DNA from: Streptomyces rishiriensis
GTDB lineage: Bacteria > Actinomycetota > Actinomycetes > Streptomycetales > Streptomycetaceae
Reading direction: 5' to 3'
Length of the DNA: 64,000 nt
NCBI RefSeq assembly: GCF_003112535.1
Contig: NZ_BEWA01000013.1
Location: 283,356-347,355 of the forward strand
In this document: positions 9,024 to 17,395 of the stretch, one piece after another
Layout: every line of letters begins with the position of its first letter
Position numbering within the stretch: the first letter of the stretch is position 1
Program-made: the position numbers and the translations under genes
Notes under the pieces: model-generated
Seen by the model: only the letters and a program-made list of their open reading frames with translations
Database searches by the model: none
Told to the model about the DNA's origin: nothing

Positions 9024-9274
9024 GGCGGGCCTCCCCGGGAGTTGGACACAGCATCGGAACCGGGGTCTGGGGCCGCACACCCGAGCGTAGCCCTGACCGA
9101 CGGTTGCGGATACCGTGCGACGTCAACGCGTCTGCCCGGCGTGTACGGCTGCTTGACACCTGTCTCGGGGAACTGCTGCGAGGGCTGGCGTGCGACATGC
9201 CGGCCCTGCCCCCGGCAGCGACCCCCTTTGTCCTGCTCGCCGCCGTGATGGCCCTGTAGCGAGCGCCAGGGTGG

Positions 9275-9475
9275 TCAGGCGACCAGCCCGGGGAGGGGTT
9301 CGGAGTCGTCGATGAAGGCGCGGGCCACATCGGACACTCGCCGGTTGTGCGCACGGGCGTAGCCGCGCAGGGCGGTGAAGGCCCGTTCCATGTCGACGCT
9401 CTGGCGTTCGGCGAGTCTGCCCTTGGCCTGTTCGATCAGTACGCGGCTGTTCAGCGCGGTCTGCAGCTGTTGCCT
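9275..9475 (-). pseudogene. ANTAR domain cut off from the STAS gene by an in-frame stop
   Basis: Directly after the TGA of the STAS gene (9476-9478), and in the same frame, 66 more codons read as an ANTAR RNA-binding module: QLQTALNSRVLIEQAKGRL, then AERQSVDMERAFTALRGYA. ANTAR domains bind paired stem-loops in mRNA leaders and stop termination. The piece has no start codon with a ribosome site of its own, so it is either dead or made by stop-codon readthrough. Confidence 0.72.
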
Positions 9476-9901
9476 TCACCGCACCTCGCCCGAGAGGACA
9501 GCCACCAGCGGAGCACTCCGGTCCGGCAGGGCTGGAGGAACCGGGTCAGGGACGTCCCCGAGAGACGGTGGCAGATGTCCGAGCGGGGGGCCGAGAAGCA
9601 GGACGCCGCAGCCGGTGAGGTCGAGGATCCACCCGAATGACTGTGGCGGGTTGTGCAGTCGGAGGATCCCGCCGGCCTCCTTGGTCCGCTGCGCGGCGTA
9701 GAGGAAGGCGTTGAGGCCGCTGCAGTCGCAGAAGGTCACAGGGGTGAGGTCGACATCGACGACGCGGATGCCGTCGCTCAGGCATCGCGCCAGCGCTGCG
9801 CACACCAGCGGCGCCGATTCCAGGTCGATCTCACCAGCCAGGGTGATCAGTGCCCGTTTCCGTCGGTCATGACGATCGATGGTGAGCCGTGTGTGGGGCA
9901 T
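9476..9901 (-). CDS. STAS-domain protein (anti-sigma antagonist-like), possibly truncated
   Basis: 141 residues. ALITLAGEIDLESAPLV, VVDVDLTPVTFCDCSGLNAF and the closing LRLHNPP match the STAS fold; the Ser in CDCSGLN sits where partner-switch proteins are phosphorylated. A Pro-rich tail of about 35 residues ends in TGA, after which an ANTAR domain continues in frame. If the stop is recent, the ancestral protein was a STAS-ANTAR fusion joining partner-switching to RNA antitermination. Confidence 0.82.
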   Translation of the reverse strand: MPHTRLTIDRHDRRKRALITLAGEIDLESAPLVCAALARCLSDGIRVVDVDLTPVTFCDCSGLNAFLYAAQRTKEAGGILRLHNPPQSFGWILDLTGCGVLLLGPPLGHLPPSLGDVPDPVPPALPDRSAPLVAVLSGEVR

Positions 9902-10209
9902 GACGCCTCGGTTCAGAAGACCATCCGGCAGCGAACTGGGAACGCCCGGAGTCCCGGCTCGTCATGGCGCGCCGCCGACAGGGGCGTACGTGCGGCGGAG
10001 GCGGAACGACGGCCGGTCCGAGGGCCTGCGCAACAGGACATGGGACCCGCCCGGTTCTCCTCCAGGGAAGCGTCGGGAGACGGACGAGAGGTCCGCTCCG
10101 CGCAACCATCTGTGTCGTCGAACGACAAGCCACCGGGGTCTGGGACGCTTGTACGGCATGATAGTCCTGCCCCGGTGCGACAGTCGGCCCGAAGCCACTC
10201 CCTCTCAGT
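9902..10209. other. 308-base gap between divergent STAS and GAF-ANTAR genes
   Basis: No gene, repeat or clear operator is visible. It must carry the promoters for both neighbours. Confidence 0.4.
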
Positions 10210-11037
10210 ATGTGGACAATGCCGAAGGGCGAAGGTGCCCTCATACCCGGGGCCCTGCACGGTACTTGGACACCTGACGGGAAGGCCGCTGCTCGCGTCG
10301 GACTCAGGTCCGGATCTCGTGCGAGGGCTGTCGCGCCGTCCGTCGGCGGTCGGAGTCGGTTCGCGCAGCAGATGGCGTCGATGGCGCGGGATCTGCTGGC
10401 GCAGGAATCGGTGAACGCGACGCTCGCGCGGATCACCGCGTCGGCCACCGAGCTGATCGACGGCTGCGACGCGGCCGGCATCCTCGTCCTGCATGACACG
10501 AAGGTGGAGACCCTCGCTCCCACTGACCGGCTGGTCACCGACAGCGACCTGCTGCAGCAGCAGCTGGGGGAAGGGCCGTGTTTCGACATCGCTCGCCGTG
10601 CGCGGGGCGAGCGGATCTTCCGCATCGCCGACCTCACCGGCGAGCACCAGCGCCGGCCCGTCTTCGCCCCGCAGGCCCGCGCCCTCGGGGTGGGCAGCAT
10701 GATGGGCTTCCTGCTGTTCACCGACGACGAGGAACTGGGCGTCGCGTTGAACCTCTTCTCCCGCGAGCCCGGCGCGTTCACCGAGGCCGGCGAGACGGCC
10801 GGCTGGATGCTGGCCTCGCACGCGGCGGTCGCCTTCTCCAGTGCCCGCGCCCACGCCCAGATGGAGCATGCCGTCGCCACCCGCCACGTGATCGGCGAGG
10901 CCATGGGCATCCTCATGGGCAGCCGCCACCTCACCGAAGACGAGGCGTTCGACGTGCTGCGCCGCTATTCCCAGGAGAGCAACGTCAAGCTCCGCGAGGT
11001 CGCCCGTCTCGTCTGTGAACAGGGCAGCCTGTACTGA
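10210..11037 (+). CDS. GAF-ANTAR regulator
   Basis: The frame gives 275 residues from ATG 10210; ATG 10372 is an alternative start because the first 50 residues look non-conserved. A GAF sensor spans about residues 66-200 (ELIDGCDAAGILVLHD, EGPCFDIAR, GSMMGFLLFT). An ANTAR domain follows (ATRHVIGEAMGILMGSR, DEAFDVLRRYSQESNVKLREVA). GAF-ANTAR proteins sense small ligands or redox state and prevent termination in target mRNA leaders. It sits opposite the STAS/ANTAR gene, suggesting shared signalling. Confidence 0.88.
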   Translation: MWTMPKGEGALIPGALHGTWTPDGKAAARVGLRSGSRARAVAPSVGGRSRFAQQMASMARDLLAQESVNATLARITASATELIDGCDAAGILVLHDTKVETLAPTDRLVTDSDLLQQQLGEGPCFDIARRARGERIFRIADLTGEHQRRPVFAPQARALGVGSMMGFLLFTDDEELGVALNLFSREPGAFTEAGETAGWMLASHAAVAFSSARAHAQMEHAVATRHVIGEAMGILMGSRHLTEDEAFDVLRRYSQESNVKLREVARLVCEQGSLY

Positions 11038-11088
11038 CCTCCACCCCCGGCGGCTCGCCCGGTTCCGTTCCGGGCATTCGGGAGCCGG

Positions 11089-11259
11089 TCAGCGGGCCGG
11101 GCGCCGGGTGGAGCGCCAGATGGAGCGGGTCGCCAGGTAGAGCAGATCGACGATCAGAAGCAGGACGCCGATGGACGTCAGGTAAAGCATGCCGTCGACG
11201 GCCGCGCCTACGGCGACCAGCGCGATTCCGGCGATGAGCAGGGTCACGAAGAGGAGCAT
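11089..11259 (-). CDS. 56-residue membrane protein
   Basis: MLLFVTLLIAGIALVAVGAA followed by LTSIGVLLLIVDLLYL forms two TM helices and a short basic tail (RSTRRPAR). A strong ccaggagg site lies just before the ATG. No family recognised; the clear ribosome site and hydrophobic pattern support a real gene. Confidence 0.62.
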   Translation of the reverse strand: MLLFVTLLIAGIALVAVGAAVDGMLYLTSIGVLLLIVDLLYLATRSIWRSTRRPAR

Positions 11260-11413
11260 GACGGCCTCCTGGAAGGGAACCGTGCGAGATCTGCGTGGTC
11301 TCCCGGCACGACACGCTGTGCGGCAGGATCAGCGCGAACTCGCCGCGGGCCGGCGCCTTCGCGCACCCCGCCGGCGAAACGAGTGCGCCGGGCAGCGTGC
11401 TGTCGGTTCGATC

Positions 11414-12007
11414 CTAGGCGGTGCGTTCGGCGCGGTGGCGGGCTTCCCGGAGTCGCACCTTCGAGGGAAGGCGGTCCAGGCCGGCCGAGTCTCGTGCGTG
11501 GGCGAGCGTCTCCCAACTCAGTCGCCCAAGAGTCGGCGCCGGATCGGCGTGAGGCTCCAACAGCAGCCGCACGCGTGCGGCCGGAGCGGTACGTCGGCCC
11601 GTCAGGCGGACATGAGCCCGCGAGACCCCCTCCAGAGCTTGTGCCTCTTCCTCGATGACCCTCTCCAGCGTGCGGCCGTCGAGTCGGGCAGGCGCGCCGT
11701 TTTCGCTGTCGACGAGGACATGGTCCAGGCGGTGTCTGCGTTGCGCGAGGAGCCACCACAGCAGCAGGCCCAGCAGCACGGCCAGCACCGCGATCACGGT
11801 CGGCCACCACCAGTCCTCTTCCCGCCACCGGGTGCGTCCCCAGGCGCCCAGCACCACGTCGTCCGGCCCGCGGAAGGGCCACCAGCCCGGCACGTCGAAA
11901 TTCCAGTGGCGCTGCAGGTCCAGTGCGCCCAGCAGCACGCCGCCGCCCAGGGCGAAGAGTCCGAGGCCCAGAAGCCCGAGCAGCACCCGGTTCACCGTCT
12001 TGAGCAT
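11414..12007 (-). CDS. amaP: alkaline shock response membrane anchor protein AmaP
   Basis: 197 residues from ATG 12007 (MLKTVNRVLLGLLGLGLFAL). Two TM helices (residues about 7-30 and 68-92) and a C-terminal soluble domain (LERVIEEEAQALEGVSRAHVRLTGRR) match AmaP, which anchors Asp23-type envelope-stress proteins to the membrane. It lies at the end of a minus-strand set DUF2273-Asp23, DUF6286, AmaP. Because of a one-base frame change upstream, its frame is open right through from the DUF6286 gene. Confidence 0.8.
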   Translation of the reverse strand: MLKTVNRVLLGLLGLGLFALGGGVLLGALDLQRHWNFDVPGWWPFRGPDDVVLGAWGRTRWREEDWWWPTVIAVLAVLLGLLLWWLLAQRRHRLDHVLVDSENGAPARLDGRTLERVIEEEAQALEGVSRAHVRLTGRRTAPAARVRLLLEPHADPAPTLGRLSWETLAHARDSAGLDRLPSKVRLREARHRAERTA

Positions 12008-12017
12008 CAGGATCACC

Positions 12018-12709
12018 TCAGCCCTTCTTGGGGCGCCGGACGCGCACGGCCAGTGTGGCTGCCGGGCCAGGCCCAGGGACGCCACGGCTTCGCCCAGTTC
12101 GGCGTCCAGGTCCGCGCGGACCTCCTCGAGACCGCGGAAATGCGCCCGGGCCCGGGCCTTCACCTTCCGGCGGCCGACAGCGACCTGTGCCGACTGGACA
12201 CCGGGCACCTGCATGGCCCGGTCGCGCAGAACCAGGGCGGCCGCGCGGCGGTCGAGCCCGGCTCGGACGTCCTCCGTCCCAGGAATGCCGGTGGGCCGCA
12301 GCATGGGCAGCAGCCGACGCAGTCCCGGCGTCACCGCCAGGAGGAAGAGCCACAGGCCGAGGACCATCGCCGCCGCGGCCCCGACGATCATCCAGACGTC
12401 GTCCAGGGGCCGTGTGGCCAGTTCCTCGGCGAGCCGCCGCCGCCATCCCATCGCGGCGCGGCCCGCCCGCACCGCGACCACGTCGTACAGGAGAAGTCCG
12501 ACGGCCGCGGCGGACAGCAGGGCTGCCAGGGCCGCGGGAATCCGCCGCGACGACCAGAAGCGGTGCGCCGACCGGCCCGATCCGTCGATCGCCTTCGTCG
12601 CGCCCTCGGCCGCCCCGGGAGTGCCGTCGGCGGCCGGAGCCGCCGTCTGTCCCGGACCGGAGGAGAGGTCGCCGCCGCCGACCGGCTGCCGCGAGGTGTT
12701 CGCGCTCAT
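12018..12709 (-). pseudogene. DUF6286-type envelope-stress protein, apparent -1 frameshift near its end
   Basis: From ATG 12709 the frame reads MSANTSRQPVGGGDLSS, two TM segments (about residues 52-73 and 97-120) and an Asp23-like C-terminal half ending GEAVASLGLARQP. There it should continue TLAVRVRRPKKG-stop, but that stretch lies in another frame (stop 12018-12020). One base seems missing near 12050-12060. As written the frame runs on through AmaP. It may be a sequencing indel or a true mutation. Start overlaps the upstream stop as ATGA. Confidence 0.65.
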
Positions 12710-13401
12710 CTCACCCTCTCCCGGTCCGTGTGTCGCGTATGAGCCGAGTGCAGGCGCTCGACCGATACCGCGAGGTCGGACACCTCCATGCCGGCCCAGC
12801 CCCTGATCCGTTCGGTGACCTCCCGGCGCACCGCGGCGCACTGCTCGCCGATGTCGGACGGGTAACCGAGCTCGACGGTGATGTGCAGCCGTGCCTCGCC
12901 GAGCACCGCCCGCGGTCCGGCGGCGGACTCGGCCTCCCGTCCCGCGCCGGTCCGTTCCGGCGCCCGCCGTACGGAAGTGCTCACGTGCGGCGGCCGGCGG
13001 CCGGGGGGTACGTGGCCGGCCGAGTCGGCGAACCGGCTCAGCGCCTCGCGCGCCACCCGGGCGGCGATCTTCGCGACGACCCGGTCGGTCACGGCGGTCG
13101 CCCCGCGCTCCTCGCGGGGGACGACCGGGCGCTCATCGGCTTCTCCGCTCACCGCCGCCAGTCTCCCCGAGACTGTCGCCGGTCGTCGCGGATCCCGGTC
13201 CTGCCGGTCCCGGCGGCGGACGAAGTCGCCCGGCTCGAGATCACCTTCAGTGAACCGCCCGATGACGAGACCGACGAGGCCCAGCACCAGCACCAGCACC
13301 AGCACCAGCACCAGCACCAGCAGGAAAGCCCAGAAGTCACCGAAATACGCGGCGAAACCCAGCGCCATTCCGGCCATCAAGCCCACCACGGCCCTGCTCA
13401 T
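12706..13401 (-). CDS. fused DUF2273-like membrane segment and Asp23/Gls24-type protein
   Basis: One 231-residue frame from ATG 13401 (aaggag site). Residues 1-50 form two TM helices (MSRAVVGLMAGMALGFAAYF; then a Val-Leu run), followed by GRFTEGDLEPGDFVRRRD, as in small DUF2273-type partners. From about residue 84 (GTG 13152, VSGEADERP) an Asp23-like domain follows (ATAVTDRVVAKIAARVAREAL, VELGYPSDIGEQCAAVRREV). A stop in the alternate frame at 13149-13151 would give a GTGA overlap, so these are probably two genes fused by a one-base indel. Confidence 0.62.
   Translation of the reverse strand: MSRAVVGLMAGMALGFAAYFGDFWAFLLVLVLVLVLVLVLGLVGLVIGRFTEGDLEPGDFVRRRDRQDRDPRRPATVSGRLAAVSGEADERPVVPREERGATAVTDRVVAKIAARVAREALSRFADSAGHVPPGRRPPHVSTSVRRAPERTGAGREAESAAGPRAVLGEARLHITVELGYPSDIGEQCAAVRREVTERIRGWAGMEVSDLAVSVERLHSAHTRHTDRERVR
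13282..13317. repeat. six tandem cagcac hexamers
   Basis: Six perfect 6-base units inside the membrane segment of the Asp23 operon gene encode alternating Val-Leu on the minus strand. Gain or loss of a unit keeps frame but lengthens or shortens the TM helix by two residues. Confidence 0.85.
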
Positions 13402-13410
13402 TTCGCGCTC

Positions 13411-13911
13411 CTTCACTCGGCGCTGGCCAACCGCTCGCTCAAACACCGAACGCTCGACGGCGCCCTGCTGTTCTCGCACTTCGCGGTCTACCTGGCCCTC
13501 CTGCTCTGGCTGCTGCCGCCCGGCATGGCGATCGCGTTCATCGCCGTCCACCAGGGCCTGTTCGGCGTCTACCTCGGCTCCCTCTTCGCTCCGAACCACA
13601 AGGGCATGCCGATCCTGACGGGCGACGACCGCCCGGACTTCCTCCGCCGCCAGGTGCTCACCTCACGCAACGTGCGCGGCGGCTGGTTCACGGACATCGC
13701 ACTGGGCGGGCTGAACCACCAGATCGAGCACCACCTGTTCCCCAGCATGCCCAGCCCCAACCTGCGCAAGGCCCGGACCGTCGTCCGCCGCTACTGCGAG
13801 GAACTGGGCGTGGACTACGTCGAGACCGGGCTGATCACCTCCTACCGGCAGGCCCTCACCAGCCTCCATCAGGCGGGTGCACCGCTCAGGCACCCCGGCG
13901 TCTCCGCGTAG
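13411..13911 (+). pseudogene. truncated fatty acid desaturase (C-terminal third)
   Basis: The frame reads SALANRSLKHRTLDGALL, LLPPGMAIAFIAVHQGLFGVYLG and the third histidine box NHQIEHHLFPSMP, then LRKARTVVRRYCEELGVDY. This is the C-terminal part of a membrane front-end/linoleoyl-CoA-type desaturase. The first two His boxes and the start are gone; the left end abuts the Asp23 gene start. It cannot make an active di-iron enzyme. Confidence 0.85.
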
Positions 13912-13959
13912 GTCCTGTCCGGCGGATCATGTCCGGAGCCGTAACCGGACGGCCGCCCA

Positions 13960-14112
13960 TCACTCGCCCCGTGCCGGATCCGTGCCTGAAGGCTCGCCCG
14001 GCGCTCGCTTCGCTGCGGCGCCCCGCGCCTTCCGCACGGTGGCGTCGAGGCCGGCCGCGACTTCCTGCTGTCGCTCGTCGTCGGAGCGCCGGTGAATCAG
14101 CGCGGCCTTCCC
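13960..14112 (-). pseudogene. C-terminal remnant of a tyrosine integrase
   Basis: About 50 residues, GKAALIHRRSDDERQQEVAA then GLDATVRKARGAAAKRAPGE, closely resemble the end of the integrase fragment at 25284-25740. The residue at the catalytic Tyr position (ALIYQHSDD there) is His here. It overlaps the 3' end of the HTTM gene by 16 bases. A dead trace of an earlier element in the tRNA-Gly island. Confidence 0.75.
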
Positions 14113-15236
14113 GGGAGGCCGACCCGGTGCTTCGTGCCGGATGTGCCGCCCGGTCCGCCTTGCGCAGGCACGGCTTGGGGGCTTACTGCCTGTCCGGAGA
14201 CCGGGCGTCCCCTGTCCGGCCGCCGCACCACGCGTCGGCAGAGGTGAGGCAGGAAGGCGTAGAAGCGGTCGGGAAGGAACACGGCGTCCGCGACGATCAT
14301 CGCGCCGGAGAAGAGAGGCAGCCCCATCAGCACGGCGATGCCGATGTGCATGCCCAACAGCATGGCGAGGACGGGATATTTGAGCCTGCCGAAGAGCACG
14401 AACGGGAAGGCCACCTGCAAGAGCACGGTCAGGTAGCCGGCGACGGCTACCACGAGCGTGTGCTCGTCCACGAAGTGGGAGAGGGCGGGCCAAGGCCGGA
14501 AGAGTTCGAGGTTCAGGACGTAGTGCAACGCGGTTCCGCCGCCCCACAAAGCGCCCTGGACCTTGTACAGGCCGGCTGAACCATAGAGAAAGCAGACCTG
14601 TGCCGCGATCAGGAACATGCCGCAGTTGTGCACCACGGTGGTCAACGTGGTGCGGGCGTCGTGGAGTTCCCGCGCGAAGCGGCTCCTCGCCGAGGCCGGC
14701 GCGACGGCCGCACGCATGGTCCTCAGCCTTTCTCTGCGCGCATCCAGGGACCAGCGCCGGCCGCACGCGGTGAGGACGAGGTAGAGGGACATCAGCAGCA
14801 CCAGGTTGTCACCCCCGTCCGTCATGAAGATCGCCCGGCTGTGGAACGAGATCACCACGACGGCGAAGAGGACCGACAGGACACGGGTACGCCAGCCCAG
14901 CAGGAACAGTCCGGACGCGACCAGCGCCAGCACATAGCAGAGCTCGAAGTAGACGTGACTGTCGGACAGGACCAGAACGCTGAACCAGCCCGTCTGCTCG
15001 AAGAGCTGCTGTGCCAGGGCGGGCGTCCATGGAGAGCCGGGGCCCCAGATCTCGTCACGGTGCGGGAACTCGCGCAGCAGAAAGACCAGATAGAGCAGTC
15101 CGTAGCCGATGCGCAGCACCGACGCCCCGTACAGGGACAGCGGGTGGCCGGTCAGCAGGTCCCACACGGCCGTGACCCGGTCGGCGAGCCACCGGACGGC
15201 GCCGGCGGACGCGGTCATCTGCGCCTCATTTTCCAT
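14097..15236 (-). CDS. HTTM-domain membrane protein (vitamin-K-carboxylase-like)
   Basis: 379 residues with about eight TM helices: LSLYGASVLRIGYGLLYLVF at residue 33, then FELCYVLALVASGLFLLGW, VLSVLFAVVVISFHSRAIF and GDNLVLLMSLYLVL. The motif YGSAGLYKVQGALWGGGTAL is typical of HTTM proteins, distant relatives of gamma-glutamyl carboxylase. Role unproven. Its start overlaps the DUF5819 stop, so the two are one transcript. The last 25 residues (Pro/Gly/Arg-rich) run into the integrase remnant and may be rewritten by the junction. Confidence 0.83.
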   Translation of the reverse strand: MENEAQMTASAGAVRWLADRVTAVWDLLTGHPLSLYGASVLRIGYGLLYLVFLLREFPHRDEIWGPGSPWTPALAQQLFEQTGWFSVLVLSDSHVYFELCYVLALVASGLFLLGWRTRVLSVLFAVVVISFHSRAIFMTDGGDNLVLLMSLYLVLTACGRRWSLDARRERLRTMRAAVAPASARSRFARELHDARTTLTTVVHNCGMFLIAAQVCFLYGSAGLYKVQGALWGGGTALHYVLNLELFRPWPALSHFVDEHTLVVAVAGYLTVLLQVAFPFVLFGRLKYPVLAMLLGMHIGIAVLMGLPLFSGAMIVADAVFLPDRFYAFLPHLCRRVVRRPDRGRPVSGQAVSPQAVPAQGGPGGTSGTKHRVGLPGRPR

Positions 15237-15942
15237 GGCGGGTCACCTTCCACCAGGGCAGGAGCCGGTTCTCCACCGGCGTCGGCGGGTGATTGCCGAC
15301 GGCCGGTCCGGGCACCGGGATCGGCAGCGTGACGACGCGGAGCTGAATGAAGTCGAAGACGCCGCCCTGGCGTGCGGCGGCCCGGTCCGCGGCGATGTTG
15401 CTCAAGTACTTCTGCATCATCAGGGCGCGCTCCGTGCGTGCCTTGTCGTCTCCTCCGTGCGAGTCGACGTAGCCGGCCCAGGCACGGCGCAGCATGTTCT
15501 GCGCGGTGTGGCTGGGGAAAGGGTGATGCTCGACCGCTGAACGGTCCGCGGTGGTGAGGTCGAACCAGGGACTCACGCGGACCGATCCGTCGGAGCCGGT
15601 GTGCGCGGTTCTCGCCAGAATCCGTCGGTTGACGGATTCGGGGTCCGGAGCGAAAAGCCGCCAATTCTGTTCGAAGAACGGATACACCCACGCGTTGACC
15701 AGCGGGCTGTAGCGTTTGGAGACGGTGTTGGTCGGCGCCACGTGAAGGAACACCAGAATCACGTGGACGACACTCGCCGCCAGACACAGAGCCACGGCGG
15801 TGTACAGCCCTGCTTTCAGTGCACGGGCGCTTCTCGGCTGCCCGGGGGGCACGGCCCTGGCGTCAGGACATTCCCGCGTGGCCGGACCGGAGTCGGACTG
15901 CTCGATTTCCTCCACGCCCGCTGAGTCGATTCCGCTCGACAC
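15226..15942 (-). CDS. DUF5819-family membrane protein, partner of HTTM
   Basis: 238 residues with one TM helix at about 45-68 (AGLYTAVALCLAASVVHVIL) and an extracytoplasmic domain: YVYPFFEQNWRLFAPDP in the family, here WVYPFFEQNWRLFAPDPES, then SPWFDLT and ARRAWAGY-like RRAWAGYVDSHG. DUF5819 proteins are commonly paired with HTTM genes; overlap of 11 bases supports co-translation. Biochemical function unknown. Confidence 0.82.
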   Translation of the reverse strand: MSSGIDSAGVEEIEQSDSGPATRECPDARAVPPGQPRSARALKAGLYTAVALCLAASVVHVILVFLHVAPTNTVSKRYSPLVNAWVYPFFEQNWRLFAPDPESVNRRILARTAHTGSDGSVRVSPWFDLTTADRSAVEHHPFPSHTAQNMLRRAWAGYVDSHGGDDKARTERALMMQKYLSNIAADRAAARQGGVFDFIQLRVVTLPIPVPGPAVGNHPPTPVENRLLPWWKVTRHGK

Positions 15943-16075
15943 CGCCCACCTGTCTTTCTCTATCAGCTGCTCGCGCCCGGCTTCTCGCTGACTGCCACCG
16001 ACGGCGCGCGGCGGACTCGATGAGAATTCCGCCGCGCGCCGTCATCCGGTGAGCGGACCGACCGCGGTGCGCTGC

Positions 16076-17395
16076 CTAGCCCTCGTAGCTCTCGTGGCCC
16101 TTGGAGTGGTCGTCGCCCTCGTAGCCCTTGGGCGCACTGTCGTAGCCGTAGTTCTCGTCGGGCTGCTTGCCGTGGTCGTCCTGACCCTGGTCGTACTTGC
16201 CGTGCTCGTCCTGACCGTGGTCGTACTTGCCGTGCTCGTCCTGACCGTGGTCGTACTTGCCGTGCTCGTCCTGACCGTGGTCGTACTTGCCGTGGTGGGG
16301 CCCGCCGGGCTTGCCCTCGTGGTCGGGTCCGCCCGGCGCATGGTCGTGCCCGCCGGCGCCGTGGCCGCCAGTGGTGTTCCCGGCGGTGTTCCCCGCGGTG
16401 TTGCCGGTGTTTCCGGCAGTGTTGCCCGCGGTGTTCCCGGAGGTGTTGCCGGCGACGTTGCCCGAGGTGCCGCCGGTCCCGGCGATCGGTCCGCCCAGGA
16501 GGCCGCCGCTGACGAGACCGCCGCTGACGAGGCCGCCGCCGAGGAGCCCCCCGCTGGTGGTCGTTCCTGCGGTGGTTCCGGTCGTGGTGCCGGTGGTCGT
16601 TCCCGCGGTGGTGCCGGTGGTCGTCCCCGTCGTCGTTCCACCGGTGGTGGAAGTCGCGCACCCGCCGAGGAAGATACGGTTGTTGTCGAGCGTCACGGAG
16701 CCGTTACGGGCCAGCGCCCGCCCCTCGATGTTCGTTCCCGTCGTGACGCTGATCGAGGTCAGAGCCATGATGGTGCCCACGAAGGTGGACGTGGTACCGA
16801 GGGTGGCGGAACTCCCGATCTGCCAGAACACGTTGCACGCCGAGGCCCCGTTGGTGAGGAGCACTCGGCTGGAGGTCGCCGTCGTCAGGGCTTCGGGAAT
16901 CTGGAACACCCAGACGGCGTTCGGGTTGCCCCCGGCGTCCAGGATCAGGTCACCGGTGAGTCCGACGCCGGAGACGGCGGTGTGGACGCCCGGAAGCAGT
17001 GTCTGGCCGTTGCCGATCCCCGCTGCGAGTGCGAAGTCCGTGGCCTGGCCGGCCGCGTTGTTGTACGCCGTGACCAGGTCGGACTTGGCCTGAAGCGCGA
17101 CAGCGTCCGCGGCGTGCACGGCACCGAGTACCTGGCCGGGCGGGAATCCGGTGATGGACGGATTCGGGTGCGTTCCAAGGTCGTGGCTGATCAGCGAAGG
17201 GCCGGTGTTGGTGACTCCCTGCCCCGCCAGAACGGAGAAACTCGCGGCCGTGGCCAGCGGCACCGGCGTGGCGATTGCCAGTGCCTGAATTGGCGTCAGG
17301 GCGACCAGCACGACGGCAATGGTCGCGGCGAGGGCGGCAGCCAGCGCGCCGGACAAAGAGCGGCGGTCAGCCGCCTGAGGGATCTTCAGCTTCAT
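16076..17395 (-). CDS. secreted ice-binding-like (DUF3494) protein with repetitive tail
   Basis: 439 residues from ATG 17395. A signal peptide covers about 1-40. The DUF3494 beta-solenoid spans about 45-245 (ASFSVLAGQGVTNTGPS, GDLILDAGGNPNAVWVFQI, SVTLDNNRIFLGGC). Then come Thr/Gly (TTGTTTGTTAG), Gly/Leu and TAGNTAGN runs and four GKYDHGQDEH-type 10-mers. The domain occurs in ice-binding proteins and adhesins, so surface adhesion is equally possible in this soil organism. No LPXTG or C-terminal TM anchor is seen. Confidence 0.82.
   Translation of the reverse strand: MKLKIPQAADRRSLSGALAAALAATIAVVLVALTPIQALAIATPVPLATAASFSVLAGQGVTNTGPSLISHDLGTHPNPSITGFPPGQVLGAVHAADAVALQAKSDLVTAYNNAAGQATDFALAAGIGNGQTLLPGVHTAVSGVGLTGDLILDAGGNPNAVWVFQIPEALTTATSSRVLLTNGASACNVFWQIGSSATLGTTSTFVGTIMALTSISVTTGTNIEGRALARNGSVTLDNNRIFLGGCATSTTGGTTTGTTTGTTAGTTTGTTTGTTAGTTTSGGLLGGGLVSGGLVSGGLLGGPIAGTGGTSGNVAGNTSGNTAGNTAGNTGNTAGNTAGNTTGGHGAGGHDHAPGGPDHEGKPGGPHHGKYDHGQDEHGKYDHGQDEHGKYDHGQDEHGKYDQGQDDHGKQPDENYGYDSAPKGYEGDDHSKGHESYEG
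16187..16295. repeat. 30-base tandem repeat coding KYDHGQDEHG
   Basis: Three near-perfect copies plus a partial one, in frame within the ice-binding-like gene tail. Copies are contiguous, not spaced, so this is not a CRISPR array. Confidence 0.85.

Noticed and set aside
16187..16295. CRISPR-like 30-base repeats
   Set aside because: Repeats are contiguous without spacers and encode in-frame decapeptides.
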